NCBI RefSeq assembly: GCF_013761245.1
Contig: NZ_JACDUT010000012.1
Coordinates: 23,425 to 87,424, forward strand
DNA length: 64,000 bases
From: Thermaerobacillus caldiproteolyticus
GTDB taxonomy: Bacteria; Bacillota; Bacilli; Bacillales; Anoxybacillaceae
Direction of reading: 5' to 3'
Positions 45,742 to 56,208 of this stretch are shown piece by piece. How positions within the stretch are numbered: the stretch's first letter is position 1; the number at the start of each line of letters is the position of its first letter. The translations under genes were made by a program, and so were the position numbers. The notes under the pieces were generated by a model. The model saw only the letters and a program-made list of their open reading frames with translations. It made no database searches and was not told the DNA's origin.

Positions 45742-47490
45742 TTACCCCCCGTGTTCGACTAATGATTCCAGCTGCTGACGATAATACATATCGCGATACC
45801 AGCCGCGCTCATTCATCAGCGTTTCGTGTGTTCCCATTTGGGCAATTTGCCCATTGTCTAAAACAAGAATCAAATCGGCATGTTGAACCGCACTTAATCG
45901 GTGTGAGGCAATGATCGTTGTTTTACCAGCACGATTTTCTTTTAAAGCGGATAAAATCCGTTCCTCCGTTTTTGCATCAACAGCCGACAATGAGTCGTCA
46001 AGAATAAGAACTTCCGGATTCATTAACAGCGCACGTGCAATGGAAATGCGCTGTTTTTGTCCGCCAGAAAGGGACACCCCTCTTTCACCGACGATCGTGT
46101 CATAGCCGTCGGTAAACTGTTCAATATCTTCATGAACGCTTGCTAATTTCGCCGCTTCAATAATTTTGTCCTCGCTCGCTTCTGGACAAGCAAAAGCAAT
46201 GTTTTCTCTAACGGTTGCTGAAAATAAGAAGTGGTCTTGCGGCACATAGCCGATGGAAGCGCGCAATGCATTTCGTTTGTATTGGCTAATTTCATGACCA
46301 GCGAATCGAATCTGTCCATCATATTGATCAAATTCACGAATCAGCAGCTTTAATAACGTTGTTTTTCCTGTTCCTGTTTTTCCGACGAGGCCAAGCGTTT
46401 GACCACGCTTTAACGTAAAAGAAATATGTTGTAACACAGGAGCTGTTTCGTTTGGATATGTAAATTGCCTGATATCGTATACAATATCCCCTATCGGCGG
46501 TGTGGAAATCGCATTTTCTACCTCTTGTATTTCCTCTTGTTCGCTCAACAAGCTCCGAACGCGATCGTAAGAGGCACGTCCCCGTTCGACGATGTTGAAC
46601 AACCATCCAAACGCCAGCATCGGCCAAATTAAAATGCCTAAATACGTTGTAAACGACACGAGTTGCCCAATCGTTAGCTCCCCTGCTAACACCATTTTTG
46701 CGCCAAACACGACCGCTAAGAAAAAAGACAGGCCAACAATAAACGAAATCGTCGGATCAAACAAGGCATCAATTTTTGCAACATCCATATTTTTGGAAAC
46801 CACTTTATTGGATTGCCTGCGAAATGATTCAACATCTTCTAGTTCGTAACCAAACGTTTTTATCACTTTCATTCCGCTAATGCTTTCTTGTACTTTATCG
46901 TTTAACGAAGAAAACGCTTCTTGTGCTTTTAAAAACCGCTTATGGAGTAACGTCCCATAATGACTTGTTGCCAACGCCATGAACGGCATCGGAATTAAGC
47001 TAATGAGTGTTAACTTCCAGCTAATCGTAAACGCCATGGCGATCAAAACGAAGCTTCCTAACATTAGTGAGTCAACAAGTGTCAATATACCGTTTCCGGC
47101 CGTTTGTTGAATCGCCTGTAAATCGTTTGTCACATGTGCCATTAAATCGCCAATCCGTTTTCTCTGGTAAAAAGAGGATGACATTTTTGTAAAATGCGCA
47201 TACAGTTCATTGCGAAGTTGACGTGACAGCTTCACCGCAGAGCCGAAAATTAAAATGCGCCAAAGATATCGCAAACCATATAGTGCTATAGCGATAATAA
47301 GCAAAATCCCAATCCATTGACCGAGATACGCTTTCGTCATCGTTCCGTTCTTAATGTGGTCAATGATAATGCCAATGACTTTTGGGGGAACCATCTCTAA
47401 TAATGCAACGATTATCAATAAGATAATCCCAGTAATGTATGCCTTTTTCTCTTGATAAAAAAACCACATTAAGTCTTTAAATACTTTCAT
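45742..47490 (-). CDS. yheI: Heterodimeric ABC exporter subunit, BmrC/YheI type
   Basis: A 582-aa half-transporter with six membrane helices and an ATPase. Walker A G-K-T-G-T-G-K-T-T, signature L-S-G-G-Q-K-Q-R and Walker B I-L-D-D-S-L, where Asp replaces the catalytic Glu. This is the expected non-catalytic half of a heterodimer. The start is ATG 47490 behind GGAGAG; the longer frame to 47604 passes through a terminator and is rejected. No BmrB-like leader peptide with an attenuator was found. Confidence 0.88.
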   Translation of the reverse strand: MKVFKDLMWFFYQEKKAYITGIILLIIVALLEMVPPKVIGIIIDHIKNGTMTKAYLGQWIGILLIIAIALYGLRYLWRILIFGSAVKLSRQLRNELYAHFTKMSSSFYQRKRIGDLMAHVTNDLQAIQQTAGNGILTLVDSLMLGSFVLIAMAFTISWKLTLISLIPMPFMALATSHYGTLLHKRFLKAQEAFSSLNDKVQESISGMKVIKTFGYELEDVESFRRQSNKVVSKNMDVAKIDALFDPTISFIVGLSFFLAVVFGAKMVLAGELTIGQLVSFTTYLGILIWPMLAFGWLFNIVERGRASYDRVRSLLSEQEEIQEVENAISTPPIGDIVYDIRQFTYPNETAPVLQHISFTLKRGQTLGLVGKTGTGKTTLLKLLIREFDQYDGQIRFAGHEISQYKRNALRASIGYVPQDHFLFSATVRENIAFACPEASEDKIIEAAKLASVHEDIEQFTDGYDTIVGERGVSLSGGQKQRISIARALLMNPEVLILDDSLSAVDAKTEERILSALKENRAGKTTIIASHRLSAVQHADLILVLDNGQIAQMGTHETLMNERGWYRDMYYRQQLESLVEHGG

Positions 47491-47577
47491 AACATCTCTC
47501 CCATCCATAACATCTTGAAAACGGGCTATATTATTGTAACAAAAATAGAAAAATTCCGAAAGTTTTAGTGAAATAAA

Positions 47578-47600
47578 AAGACACTCAATCGAGTGCCTGT
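47578..47600 (-). terminator. Terminator between yneF and yheI
   Basis: A short stem (GGCACTC / GAGTGTC) with 4-base loop, followed on the minus strand by TTTTTATTTC; it ends yneF eight bases after its stop. Confidence 0.7.
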
Positions 47601-47607
47601 CCAATAT

Positions 47608-47820
47608 TTATTTTAGTTGGTTGTTCATTGCCTTCATCATTTGATTAATTTTCTTTTGCGATGGCGTCATTCCCATCTGCATCATCATCATGCGAATCAT
47701 TTGTTCATTAATCGGTGGATTTTTCTTTAAGTAGTTCATCATCGTTTTGCGGGCAATGAAAAATCCTAGCGCTGTTCCAGCGATAAGCGCTAGAATGCCA
47801 ACGAGAATCGTCGTCAACAT
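47608..47820 (-). CDS. yneF: UPF0154 membrane protein YneF
   Basis: A 70-aa protein with one N-terminal membrane helix (about 3-23) and a charged cytosolic tail with [21 protein letters not shown], exact for the family. The start is ATG 47820 behind GGAGGAA. Function unknown. Confidence 0.93.
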   Translation of the reverse strand: MLTTILVGILALIAGTALGFFIARKTMMNYLKKNPPINEQMIRMMMMQMGMTPSQKKINQMMKAMNNQLK

Positions 47821-47904
47821 ACTTTTTCCTCCTTCATGTTGTCTACCTAACAGTGTACTAAACAATGTGTTATTATACAATATTTCCCCGTAAAAATCTT
47901 TTAT

Positions 47905-48345
47905 TTACGCAAATTTTCTGCTGCTTTGAGAAAAATTGAGCCATTGATAATGACAAAACTGTGTGTCAACAGCTAAAAAATAAGGAGAAATGGTAGCCAA
48001 CGCATGAAAAATAGGACGGACGATTGCATCATTGTCTGTCACAAGAAGCAGACGGCGCTTTTGAACAATCAATAATGCTTCCTCCTCATTTGCCTCTCCT
48101 TTAAAAATCAACATATTTCGTTCTAAGTTTTTCTCTACTTGTCCAGGAAAATTCTCTTTTAATCCCATTTCAATTCTCGAAAATGAAATACGTTCCGTAA
48201 TAAAGGCAACTTGTTTGTCACAGACGTTTTTAAACGTCGCTTTGGCATATTGATGTTCACGCAATAGTTCGACGATTTTTTCTGCGCGAGGATAATATTC
48301 GTTTCCTACTTCCTCATTGAATAAATAAATCCAATACCGAATCAT
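47905..48345 (-). CDS. sirA: Sporulation inhibitor of replication SirA
   Basis: A 146-aa cytosolic protein that, in B. subtilis, binds DnaA domain I and blocks new rounds of replication as cells commit to sporulation. The opening M-I-R-Y-W-I-Y-L-F-N-E-E-V-G-N-E-Y-Y matches SirA (YneE), and gene order next to yneF and tkt agrees. Expression is expected under Spo0A control, but I did not identify a clear 0A box. Confidence 0.85.
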   Translation of the reverse strand: MIRYWIYLFNEEVGNEYYPRAEKIVELLREHQYAKATFKNVCDKQVAFITERISFSRIEMGLKENFPGQVEKNLERNMLIFKGEANEEEALLIVQKRRLLLVTDNDAIVRPIFHALATISPYFLAVDTQFCHYQWLNFSQSSRKFA

Positions 48346-48616
48346 CTCCGTCCCCCATTTCTTTTTTCTCTTATCTTCATTATAAAAAAAGAAACAGGAA
48401 AAACTTGTCTATTAGCGTAAAAATTCACCACTAATTTTGTCGATTGCTAGAAAAACAGAGGTGAGCGGTTAACTCCGAAGGAAAATGTTCTTCCGCTGGG
48501 GAATAGTTACATTTCGACTTTGGAAGGCTATTTTCCGCTAAAAGTCACGAGCTGATCTAGAAATAAAAAAGCAGAAGCGGTGCTTCTTCTATTCCTGAAA
48601 CGCGTTGAGAGATCTA
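48346..48616. other. Intergenic DNA with several hairpins
   Basis: The gap between tkt and sirA has no gene. A segment at 48470-48545 with short inverted repeats (GGAAAATGTTCTTCC and similar) faintly recalls the dispersed repeat but lacks its core. A small hairpin lies around 48573-48587. Confidence 0.4.
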
Positions 48617-48648
48617 AAAAAGCTGCCTCCTGATCAGAGACAGCTTTT
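48617..48648 (-). terminator. Terminator of tkt
   Basis: A stem built on AAAAGCTG with its complement; on the minus strand TTTTTTAG follows. It lies within 10 bases of the tkt stop. Confidence 0.8.
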
Positions 48649-48655
48649 CCAACGA

Positions 48656-50662
48656 TTATTTGTTTAGTAATGCTTTGACACGTTTCACAACGTTTTCTAC
48701 CGTAAATCCATATTCCTCCATAATTTTTTCACCCGGAGCCGAGGCACCGAAGCGGTCAATCGCTAAAATGTCACCTTCATCGCCAGTGTAGCGTTCCCAA
48801 CCAAGAGAAGCAGCCATTTCAATTGCTAAACGTTTTTTCACTGCAGGTGGTAACACTTGTTCTTTATATTCGTTCGGCTGTTTCTCAAAGCGATCCCATG
48901 ATGGCATGCTTACAACGGAAACATGAATTCCTTCTTCGGCTAACGCTTTTTGCGCATTCACAGCAAGACTTACTTCCGAACCGGAGGCAAGCAGTAAAGC
49001 TTCTGGAGCTCCATTTGCTGCTTCCGAAACGACATAAGCACCTTTTTTCACGCCTTCATAGGCCCGTTCAGCTGTATTCGGCAATGTTGGAACATTTTGG
49101 CGTGTTAGCACTAACGCAGTTGGTTGATTCGTCGATTCAACAGCTAAGCGCCATGCCGCTGCCGTTTCATTCGCATCAGCCGGACGAATGACGGATAAAT
49201 TTGGCATTGCTCGAAGTGACGGCAACTGTTCGATTGGTTCGTGTGTTGGACCGTCCTCTCCTACAGCAATACTATCATGGGTAAGAACGTATGTGACCGG
49301 CAAGCCCATCAATGCGGCAAGACGAATGGCAGGACGTAAGTAATCAGAGAAAACAAAGAACGTGCCTCCAAACACCTTCACTCCGCCATGAAGCGCCATG
49401 CCGTTCATCGCAGCCCCCATCGCAAATTCGCGAACACCGAACCAAATGTTGCGGCCCTCATAGCTTTCCGGAATCAAGTTCCCTGCGCCTTTAATAAGTG
49501 TTTTGTTGGAACCGGCTAGGTCAGCAGAGCCTCCAATAAATTGCGGAACCGCTTTGGCAATAGCATTTAGCACTTCTCCTGAAGAAGCGCGAGTGGCTAG
49601 ACTTTTCCCTTCTTCATAAACTGGTAAGCTTTTTTCCCATCCTTCTGGCAATGTACCTTCAATTGCTAACTGTAACTGTTGCGCCAACTCTGGATAAGCC
49701 TTTTCATATTGCACAAACAATTCGTTCCATTCTGCCTCTTTTTTCTCTCCTGCTTCTTTCACGACTTTGCGGAAGTGCTCATACACCTCTTCCGGTACGT
49801 AAAAATCTTCTTCGAACGTCCATTTGTACGCTTGTTTTGTCAATTTTAACTCATCGGCACCGAGCGGAGCACCGTGGACATCAGAAGTACCCGCTTTATT
49901 CGGCGATCCGTAACCAATCGTTGTTTTCACTTCGATCAATGTCGGACGAGTTGTGTCCGCTTTCGCTTCCTCCAATGCTTTGGCGATCTCTTCAATGTTG
50001 TTGCCGTCTTCCACGCGTAAATATTGCCAACCATACGCTTTAAAACGTTGTCCAACATTTTCTGAGAACGAAAGATTCAATTCGCCGTCCAGCGAAATAT
50101 CGTTTGAATCATAAAGAACAATAAGTCGACCAAGCTTTAAATGTCCGGCTAATGAAGCCGCCTCAGAAGCGACTCCTTCCATTAAGTCACCGTCACCGCA
50201 AATCGCGTATGTGTAATGGTTAATAATTTCAAAGTTGTCTCGATTGTATGTAGCCGCTAAATGTCTTTCCGCCATCGCCATCCCGACTGCCATCGCAATT
50301 CCTTGACCGAGCGGCCCCGTCGTCGCTTCTACTCCCGGCGTATGACCGTATTCCGGATGCCCCGGTGTTTTGCTTCCCCATTGACGGAACTGTTTAATAT
50401 CTTCCATGGAAACATCATAGCCGCTTAAATGAAGCAAGCTATACAAAAGCATGGAGCCATGGCCTGCTGATAACACAAAGCGGTCGCGGTTAAACCATGT
50501 TGGATTGCTCGGGTTATGATTCATAAACTTCGTCCAAAGCGTATATGCCATTGGTGCAGCACCCATCGGCATTCCCGGATGTCCGGAATTTGCTTTTTCA
50601 ATCGCATCAATGGACAATGTACGAATCGTCGTAATGGCTAATTGGTCAATCGTATGTTCCAT
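48656..50662 (-). CDS. tkt: Transketolase
   Basis: A 668-aa thiamine-diphosphate enzyme of the pentose phosphate pathway that moves two-carbon units between sugar phosphates. The TPP motif [18 protein letters not shown] (about 155), G-H-G-S-M-L-L-Y and the [17 protein letters not shown] signature in the pyrimidine domain are all present. Length is standard. A candidate promoter on the minus strand is TTGTAC / TATGAT with an 18-base gap near 50705-50735. Confidence 0.96.
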   Translation of the reverse strand: MEHTIDQLAITTIRTLSIDAIEKANSGHPGMPMGAAPMAYTLWTKFMNHNPSNPTWFNRDRFVLSAGHGSMLLYSLLHLSGYDVSMEDIKQFRQWGSKTPGHPEYGHTPGVEATTGPLGQGIAMAVGMAMAERHLAATYNRDNFEIINHYTYAICGDGDLMEGVASEAASLAGHLKLGRLIVLYDSNDISLDGELNLSFSENVGQRFKAYGWQYLRVEDGNNIEEIAKALEEAKADTTRPTLIEVKTTIGYGSPNKAGTSDVHGAPLGADELKLTKQAYKWTFEEDFYVPEEVYEHFRKVVKEAGEKKEAEWNELFVQYEKAYPELAQQLQLAIEGTLPEGWEKSLPVYEEGKSLATRASSGEVLNAIAKAVPQFIGGSADLAGSNKTLIKGAGNLIPESYEGRNIWFGVREFAMGAAMNGMALHGGVKVFGGTFFVFSDYLRPAIRLAALMGLPVTYVLTHDSIAVGEDGPTHEPIEQLPSLRAMPNLSVIRPADANETAAAWRLAVESTNQPTALVLTRQNVPTLPNTAERAYEGVKKGAYVVSEAANGAPEALLLASGSEVSLAVNAQKALAEEGIHVSVVSMPSWDRFEKQPNEYKEQVLPPAVKKRLAIEMAASLGWERYTGDEGDILAIDRFGASAPGEKIMEEYGFTVENVVKRVKALLNK

Positions 50663-50745
50663 TCGTCTTCATCCTTTCGTTCAAAAACGTTCTATCAACA
50701 CTATCATATAGAAAAGGAGGAAACATGTACAACTATTGTTTTGAA

Positions 50746-50783
50746 AAAAGAAAGCATCTGTATGCGTAAGATGCTTTCTTTTT
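50746..50783. terminator. Terminator between ynzC and tkt
   Basis: An exact 10-bp stem (GAAAGCATCT) with A-run before and T-run after; on the minus strand it ends the yneA-yneB-ynzC transcript. Confidence 0.85.
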
Positions 50784-50794
50784 CACTATCGTTA

Positions 50795-51025
50795 TTAATG
50801 AAGCCGTCTTTTTTGACTCTCTTTTAGTTTCTTTGGGGTGACATCGTTTCCGTTCGGATCAATGATCTTAACGGAATGAAGCGTATCGGTCATGACTTTG
50901 CGAAATGCTTGTAAATACTCTTGGCGAAGCCGCTGTTGTTCTTCGCGCTCCGCTGCTGTCAAACCTACCGTTTTAGATTTTTTTGCCAGCTCATTAATCC
51001 GTGATAATTTTTGCTTCGATAACAT
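50795..51025 (-). CDS. ynzC: DUF896 protein YnzC
   Basis: A 76-aa helical-hairpin protein: L-S-R-I-N-E-L-A-K-K-S-K-x-x-G-L-T-x-x-E-x-x-E-Q-Q-x-L-R-Q-E-Y is the DUF896 pattern. It is the third gene of the SOS-controlled yneA operon. Function is unknown. Confidence 0.93.
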   Translation of the reverse strand: MLSKQKLSRINELAKKSKTVGLTAAEREEQQRLRQEYLQAFRKVMTDTLHSVKIIDPNGNDVTPKKLKESQKRRLH

Positions 51026-51113
51026 TGTTTCACTCCATATCGTTGATATGCTCTTATCTTACTAGAGAAATCGAAAATTGACAACTGCTTTGCTTCTCCA
51101 TCTGCTGACAGTT

Positions 51114-51764
<651 letters not shown>

Positions 51765-51776
51765 TCATCTCCGTTG

Positions 51777-52082
51777 TTATTTGCTTACTACTAGCGGGTC
51801 ATCTGCTTTTGATTTTAACACAGGAATAACCAACTTTTCACCCGCCATAATTTGTTGGCTCGACAAATGATTCACATCGATGACCCATTCAATAAACTCA
51901 TTGGTTGAAAGCTGATGTGATTTCCGGTATTTATTTGCTAATTTCCAAAGTGTATCGCCGGGTGTGACGGTGATTTCTAGATAATCTTCTTTATGAATCG
52001 GTTTGCTTGCATACGCAAATCCAGCTAGTAACATAAATGAAAGAATCGAAAAAACAATATAGTGAGCAAGCTTTCGTTTCAT
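51777..52082 (-). CDS. yneA: SOS cell-division inhibitor YneA
   Basis: A 101-aa protein with an N-terminal membrane helix (about 8-26) and a LysM domain in the extracytoplasmic part (I-T-V-T-P-G-D-T-L-W-K-L-A-N-K-Y). In B. subtilis it delays division after DNA damage. Three LexA-type boxes lie in the short region shared with lexA. Confidence 0.92.
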   Translation of the reverse strand: MKRKLAHYIVFSILSFMLLAGFAYASKPIHKEDYLEITVTPGDTLWKLANKYRKSHQLSTNEFIEWVIDVNHLSSQQIMAGEKLVIPVLKSKADDPLVVSK

Positions 52083-52098
52083 CGTTTATCACCTCATA

Positions 52099-52112
52099 AG
52101 AATATTTGTTCG
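52099..52112. promoter_or_regulatory. LexA box 1 (weaker)
   Basis: AGAATATTTGTTCG differs from CGAACNNNNGTTCG at two positions; lies closest to yneA. Confidence 0.55.
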
Positions 52113-52135
52113 CCTTTGTGCTTTTATTATAATCA

Positions 52136-52149
52136 AGAACATTTGTTTG
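52136..52149. promoter_or_regulatory. LexA box 2
   Basis: AGAACATTTGTTTG fits the LexA consensus except for the first base and a permitted T in the second half. Confidence 0.75.
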
Positions 52150-52163
52150 TGTCAATAGATTTT

Positions 52164-52177
52164 CGAACTTATGTTTG
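52164..52177. promoter_or_regulatory. LexA box 3 (strongest)
   Basis: CGAACTTATGTTTG fits CGAACNNNNGTTYG at all fixed positions and lies just upstream of the lexA -10 (TATAAT at 52197-52202), giving autoregulation. Confidence 0.85.
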
Positions 52178-52235
52178 TTTTTTAATAATGAACATGCTAT
52201 AATGTAGGCAAACGATGAGGTAAGAGGTGTATATG

Positions 52236-52859
52236 ATGACAAAGCTATCAAAACGGCAGCAGCAAATATTAGATTTTATTAAGAAAGAGGTACAGACGAA
52301 GGGATACCCTCCTTCCGTTCGTGAAATTGGTGAAGCTGTTGGACTTGCCTCTAGTTCAACCGTACACGGACATTTAGCAAGGCTTGAAAGCAAAGGGTAT
52401 ATTCGACGTGATCCGACAAAACCGCGCGCCATTGAAATATTAGATGCTGATTTTACTTCCTCGATGCAAAAAACCAATGTCGTCAATGTTCCTATCATTG
52501 GCAAGGTGACAGCCGGACAGCCAATTACTGCCGTTGAAAACATTGAAGACTATTTTCCGCTCCCAGAGCGCTTTGTTTCACCGGAAGATCATGTGTTTAT
52601 GCTTGAAGTGATGGGAGACAGCATGATTGAGGCAGGCATTTTAGATGGGGATTACGTCATTGTACGCCAACAACAGTCAGCCAATAATGGAGATATTGTT
52701 GTAGCAATGACCGAGGAAAACGAGGCAACCGTTAAACGCTTCTTTAAAGAGCAAGACCATATTCGTTTGCAACCGGAAAACCCTCATTTAGAGCCGATTA
52801 TTGTCCGTGACGTGACAATTCTTGGAAAGGTCATTGGAGTTTACCGTATGATTAACTAA
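52236..52859 (+). CDS. lexA: LexA repressor
   Basis: A 207-aa SOS repressor. The N-terminal winged helix ([22 protein letters not shown]) is followed by a self-cleaving domain with the scissile A93-G94 pair (V-T-A-G-Q), catalytic S129 (M-G-D-S-M) and K167 (T-V-K-R-F). ATG 52236 is chosen because GAGGTG is best spaced and it matches the usual M-T-K-L-S-K opening; ATG 52233 is one codon earlier. Confidence 0.97.
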   Translation: MTKLSKRQQQILDFIKKEVQTKGYPPSVREIGEAVGLASSSTVHGHLARLESKGYIRRDPTKPRAIEILDADFTSSMQKTNVVNVPIIGKVTAGQPITAVENIEDYFPLPERFVSPEDHVFMLEVMGDSMIEAGILDGDYVIVRQQQSANNGDIVVAMTEENEATVKRFFKEQDHIRLQPENPHLEPIIVRDVTILGKVIGVYRMIN

Positions 52860-52975
52860 AATCAAGAAAAGTGCAAGCGCACCTATTTCACTATCTTGAC
52901 TCCCACGATGGGCAAATGCTCTTCACTCGAAAGACAGTTGACCACCTGATATAGATGGAGTAAGACAGTTTTCTT
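52860..52975. repeat. Dispersed intergenic repeat, copy 3
   Basis: Begins at the lexA stop with AAGAAAAGTGCAAGCGC and CCTATTTC-like bases, then GACTCCCACG and the core ATGGGCAAATG (52908-52918) followed by CTCTTCACTCGAAAGAC. Confidence 0.55.
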
Positions 52976-53003
52976 TTAAACTTTATACTTTTCTGACCTT
53001 ACA

Positions 53004-53040
53004 AAAAAGGCTATCTCGTTCAATACGAGATAGCCTTTTT
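53004..53040. terminator. Bidirectional terminator between lexA and glnA
   Basis: An exact 16-bp stem (AAAAAGGCTATCTCGT) with 5-base loop and flanking A and T runs. Confidence 0.9.
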
Positions 53041-53045
53041 CTTTT

Positions 53046-54380
53046 TTAGTATAACTCCATATATTGGTCGCGTTCCCATTGGTGAACAGCGGTACGGAAC
53101 ATATCCCATTCGATTTCTTTTGCTTCGACAAAATGTTCGAATAAGTGTTTCCCTAATGCGTGAATCATGACTTCATCTGATTTTAAGTTTTCCAATGCTT
53201 CTGCTAATGTCGCTGGTAAATCAACGATTCCTTCCTCTAAACGTTCTTCTTTTGTCATGACGTAAATGTTACGATCAACCGGAGCTGGAGGAGTTAATTT
53301 GTTTTTAATACCGTCTAATCCAGACGCAAGCAGCACCGCCATGGCTAAGTAAGGGTTTGCTGAAGGGTCAACGCTGCGCACTTCAATGCGTGTGCTCATG
53401 CCGCGTGAAGCTGGGATACGAATGAGCGGGCTTCGATTGCGTGCAGACCACGCTACATAACAAGGTGCTTCATATCCTGGCACAAGACGTTTGTAAGAGT
53501 TAACCGTTGGGTTTGTCACAGCTGTAAAGTTTGGTGCATGCTTTAATACGCCGGCAATAAATTGACGAGCGATATCGCTTAATTGCAAATCGCCGCTTGG
53601 ATCGAAAAACGCATTTTCGTCGTTTTTAAATAAGGACAAGTTGCAGTGCATTCCTGAACCGTTCACACCGAACAATGGTTTTGGCATAAAAGTTGCGTGT
53701 AAACCGTGCTTACGAGCCACTGTTTTCACAACAAGCTTAAATGTTTGAATATCGTCGCATGCTTTGACGGCATCAGCATATTTAAAGTCGATTTCATGCT
53801 GTCCCGGCGCTACTTCGTGGTGAGAAGCTTCAATTTCAAAGCCCATTTCTTCTAATTCTAACACGATATCGCGACGGCAGTTCTCTCCTAAGTCCGTTGG
53901 GGCTAAGTCAAAATAACCGCCATTGTCATTCAATTCAAGCGTAGGATGACCTTTTTCATCGAGCTTGAATAGGAAAAACTCTGGTTCTGGACCTAGATTA
54001 AACGCTGTAAAGCCTAAGGCTTCCATTTCTTTTAACATTCGTTTCAAGTTGTAGCGCGGACATCCTTCAAACGGAGTACCGTCTGGATTGTAAATGTCAC
54101 AAATGAAGCGAGCCACTTTTCCTTTTTCCGATGTCCACGGAAAAATAACAAATGTATCTAAGTCAGGATATAAATACATATCGGATTCTTCGATGCGGAC
54201 AAACCCCTCGATAGAAGAACCGTCAAACATAATCTTGTTGTCTAATGCTTTCTCCAATTGGCTAATTGGAATTTCCACGTTTTTGATCGTGCCAAGGATA
54301 TCCGTAAATTGCAAACGAATATACTTGACGTTTTCTTCTTTCACAATACGCAAAATGTCTTCTCTCGTGTACTTTGCCAT
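53046..54380 (-). CDS. glnA: Glutamine synthetase
   Basis: A 444-aa GSI-alpha enzyme that joins ammonia to glutamate with ATP. The beta-grasp N-terminus, [10 protein letters not shown], the catalytic E and N-rich flap ([17 protein letters not shown]) and G-S-G-M-H are all present. No adenylylation loop, as expected for Firmicutes; feedback-inhibited enzyme acts with GlnR and TnrA. Second gene of glnRA. Confidence 0.97.
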   Translation of the reverse strand: MAKYTREDILRIVKEENVKYIRLQFTDILGTIKNVEIPISQLEKALDNKIMFDGSSIEGFVRIEESDMYLYPDLDTFVIFPWTSEKGKVARFICDIYNPDGTPFEGCPRYNLKRMLKEMEALGFTAFNLGPEPEFFLFKLDEKGHPTLELNDNGGYFDLAPTDLGENCRRDIVLELEEMGFEIEASHHEVAPGQHEIDFKYADAVKACDDIQTFKLVVKTVARKHGLHATFMPKPLFGVNGSGMHCNLSLFKNDENAFFDPSGDLQLSDIARQFIAGVLKHAPNFTAVTNPTVNSYKRLVPGYEAPCYVAWSARNRSPLIRIPASRGMSTRIEVRSVDPSANPYLAMAVLLASGLDGIKNKLTPPAPVDRNIYVMTKEERLEEGIVDLPATLAEALENLKSDEVMIHALGKHLFEHFVEAKEIEWDMFRTAVHQWERDQYMELY

Positions 54381-54442
54381 TATAAAACTCCTCCCCGGTT
54401 CATCGTCTTAAATATTTATGTGAAAAACAAAAACAAACGCTA

Positions 54443-54850
54443 TTAATGGAAAAAACGAGCGATATCTCCTTGGCGAAGCGATGCACGATTAAATCGCCCT
54501 GCTTGCATCAATTCCGCCCGTAATACATTCCGCAATTCCTCGTCCGATAGCTCTTGTTTGACTACTTTTTCGACCTTTTCTGTCGGCTCATGGGAAGCTG
54601 TCGATTGACGAGAAGCGAAAATTTGTTTAATGCCGGCTAAGTTCACTCCTTGATCGATTAAGTCTTTAATTTCAAGAAGGCGATCGATATCATTAAACGA
54701 AAATAAGCGTCGATTTCCTTCTGTACGTGCAGGAGAAACTAATCCGTGTTCTTCGTAATAGCGGATTTGACGAGCAGACAACTCAGTTAATTGCATCACA
54801 ATGCCAATCGGAAACAACGGCATGGAACGACGAATGTTGTTGCTACTCAC
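54443..54850 (-). CDS. glnR: Nitrogen regulator GlnR
   Basis: A 135-aa MerR-family repressor with an N-terminal winged helix ([18 protein letters not shown]) and a C-terminal tail, [17 protein letters not shown], that contacts feedback-inhibited GlnA. It starts at GTG 54850, directly behind AAGGAGGA. Two GlnR/TnrA-type boxes overlap its promoter. Confidence 0.96.
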   Translation of the reverse strand: MSSNNIRRSMPLFPIGIVMQLTELSARQIRYYEEHGLVSPARTEGNRRLFSFNDIDRLLEIKDLIDQGVNLAGIKQIFASRQSTASHEPTEKVEKVVKQELSDEELRNVLRAELMQAGRFNRASLRQGDIARFFH

Positions 54851-54880
54851 GTCAATTCCTCCTTATATTAGATTATTTTT

Positions 54881-54909
54881 ATTTTACATCATGTAACATA
54901 TTATGTCAA
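54881..54909 (-). promoter_or_regulatory. glnRA promoter
   Basis: On the minus strand TTGACA (54904-54909) and TAAAAT (54881-54886) are 17 bases apart. GlnR boxes cover both elements. Confidence 0.8.
54882..54908. promoter_or_regulatory. Two overlapping GlnR/TnrA boxes
   Basis: Box A TGTTACATGATGTAAAA (54882-54898, minus) and box B TGACATAATATGTTACA (54892-54908, minus) each fit TGTNA-N7-TNACA with one mismatch. They share seven bases and cover the whole promoter. Confidence 0.75.
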
Positions 54910-54926
54910 TTGAATGTTATATTTTC

Positions 54927-56195
54927 TCACACGCCAATGAGCTGTTTTTCTATCAATTGGTCAATAGCGGTACAAATCGCGATTTTGACATGTGAATACG
55001 TCAATCCACCCTGAACATAAGCGACATATGGCGGACGAATCGGACCATCCGCCGTCAGTTCAATGCTAGCCCCTTGAATAAACGTTCCCGCTGCCATAAT
55101 GACGTCATCTTCATAGCCCGGCATGTAGTTCGGATACGGAGTAAAATGCGAATTTACAGGTGATGCAAATTGAATGGCTTGGCAAAATGCGATCATTTGA
55201 TCCGGATCATCGAATTGCACCGATTGAATTAAATCCGTACGTTTGGCGTTCCATTTTGGGTGTGTATTCATGCCGAGACGCTCTAGCATTGCTGCTGTAA
55301 ATACAGCGCCTTTTAACGCTTGACCAACAATATGAGGAGCTAAGAAAAAACCTTGATACATTTCTTGTAAACTATATAATGATGCCCCTGCTTCGGCACC
55401 GATTCCCGGAGAGGTCATTCGATATGCGCACGCTTCCACGTATGCTTTTTTTCCAACGATATAACCGCCTGTTTTCGCGAGACCGCCACCTGGGTTTTTT
55501 ATGAGTGAGCCGGCGATTAAATCGGCGCCAACGTGGCACGGTTCCTTGTCCTCGACAAATTCTCCATAGCAATTGTCAACAAATACGACGACATCCGGTT
55601 TGATGGCTTTGACAAACTCAATCATTTCTTTAATTTCTGCGATAGTAAACGACGGGCGGGTTGCGTATCCTTTTGAACGCTGAATGCCGATCATTTTTGT
55701 ACGTTCATGGATGGCGCGTCTGACCGCTTCAAAGTCCACTTTCCCTTCTTTTGTTAATGGTACGCTTTGATAGCCAATATGAAATTCTTTTAGTGAACCA
55801 ACCCCGCTGCCGCGAATACCGACAATTTCTTCCAATGTATCGTACGGCTTTCCCGTAATGTAAAGAAGCTCATCACCAGGACGAAGAATGCCAAATAACG
55901 CAATCGAAATCGCATGTGTCCCAGAGATAATTTGCGGGCGCACAAGCCCTGCTTCACCGCCAAACACATCGGCATACACTTGTTCTAGCGTATCACGCCC
56001 TGTATCATCATATCCGTATCCTGTCGACGGGATAAAATGGGCATCGCTGACTTTATGGCGGCGAAAACTTTGCAAGACGCGATATTGATTGTCATCAATT
56101 CGTTCATCGATTTCTTTATGAAGCGGTGCGATTTGTGCTTCTACTTCTTTCACAATTGGTGCGATTTTTTTCCCATGTCGTAAATGCTGAAACAT
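54927..56195 (-). CDS. ynbB: PLP-dependent YnbB (methionine gamma-lyase-like)
   Basis: A 422-aa fold-type I PLP enzyme, often called aluminium resistance protein. The PLP lysine is expected in G-S-L-I-K-N-P-G-G-G, with D at V-F-V-D-N-C-Y-G-E-F. Related enzymes resemble cystathionine or methionine gamma-lyases but the substrate is not settled. Located 13 bases after hflX, in the same order as B. subtilis. Confidence 0.9.
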   Translation of the reverse strand: MFQHLRHGKKIAPIVKEVEAQIAPLHKEIDERIDDNQYRVLQSFRRHKVSDAHFIPSTGYGYDDTGRDTLEQVYADVFGGEAGLVRPQIISGTHAISIALFGILRPGDELLYITGKPYDTLEEIVGIRGSGVGSLKEFHIGYQSVPLTKEGKVDFEAVRRAIHERTKMIGIQRSKGYATRPSFTIAEIKEMIEFVKAIKPDVVVFVDNCYGEFVEDKEPCHVGADLIAGSLIKNPGGGLAKTGGYIVGKKAYVEACAYRMTSPGIGAEAGASLYSLQEMYQGFFLAPHIVGQALKGAVFTAAMLERLGMNTHPKWNAKRTDLIQSVQFDDPDQMIAFCQAIQFASPVNSHFTPYPNYMPGYEDDVIMAAGTFIQGASIELTADGPIRPPYVAYVQGGLTYSHVKIAICTAIDQLIEKQLIGV

Positions 56196-56208
56196 AAAAC
56201 AACCCTTT

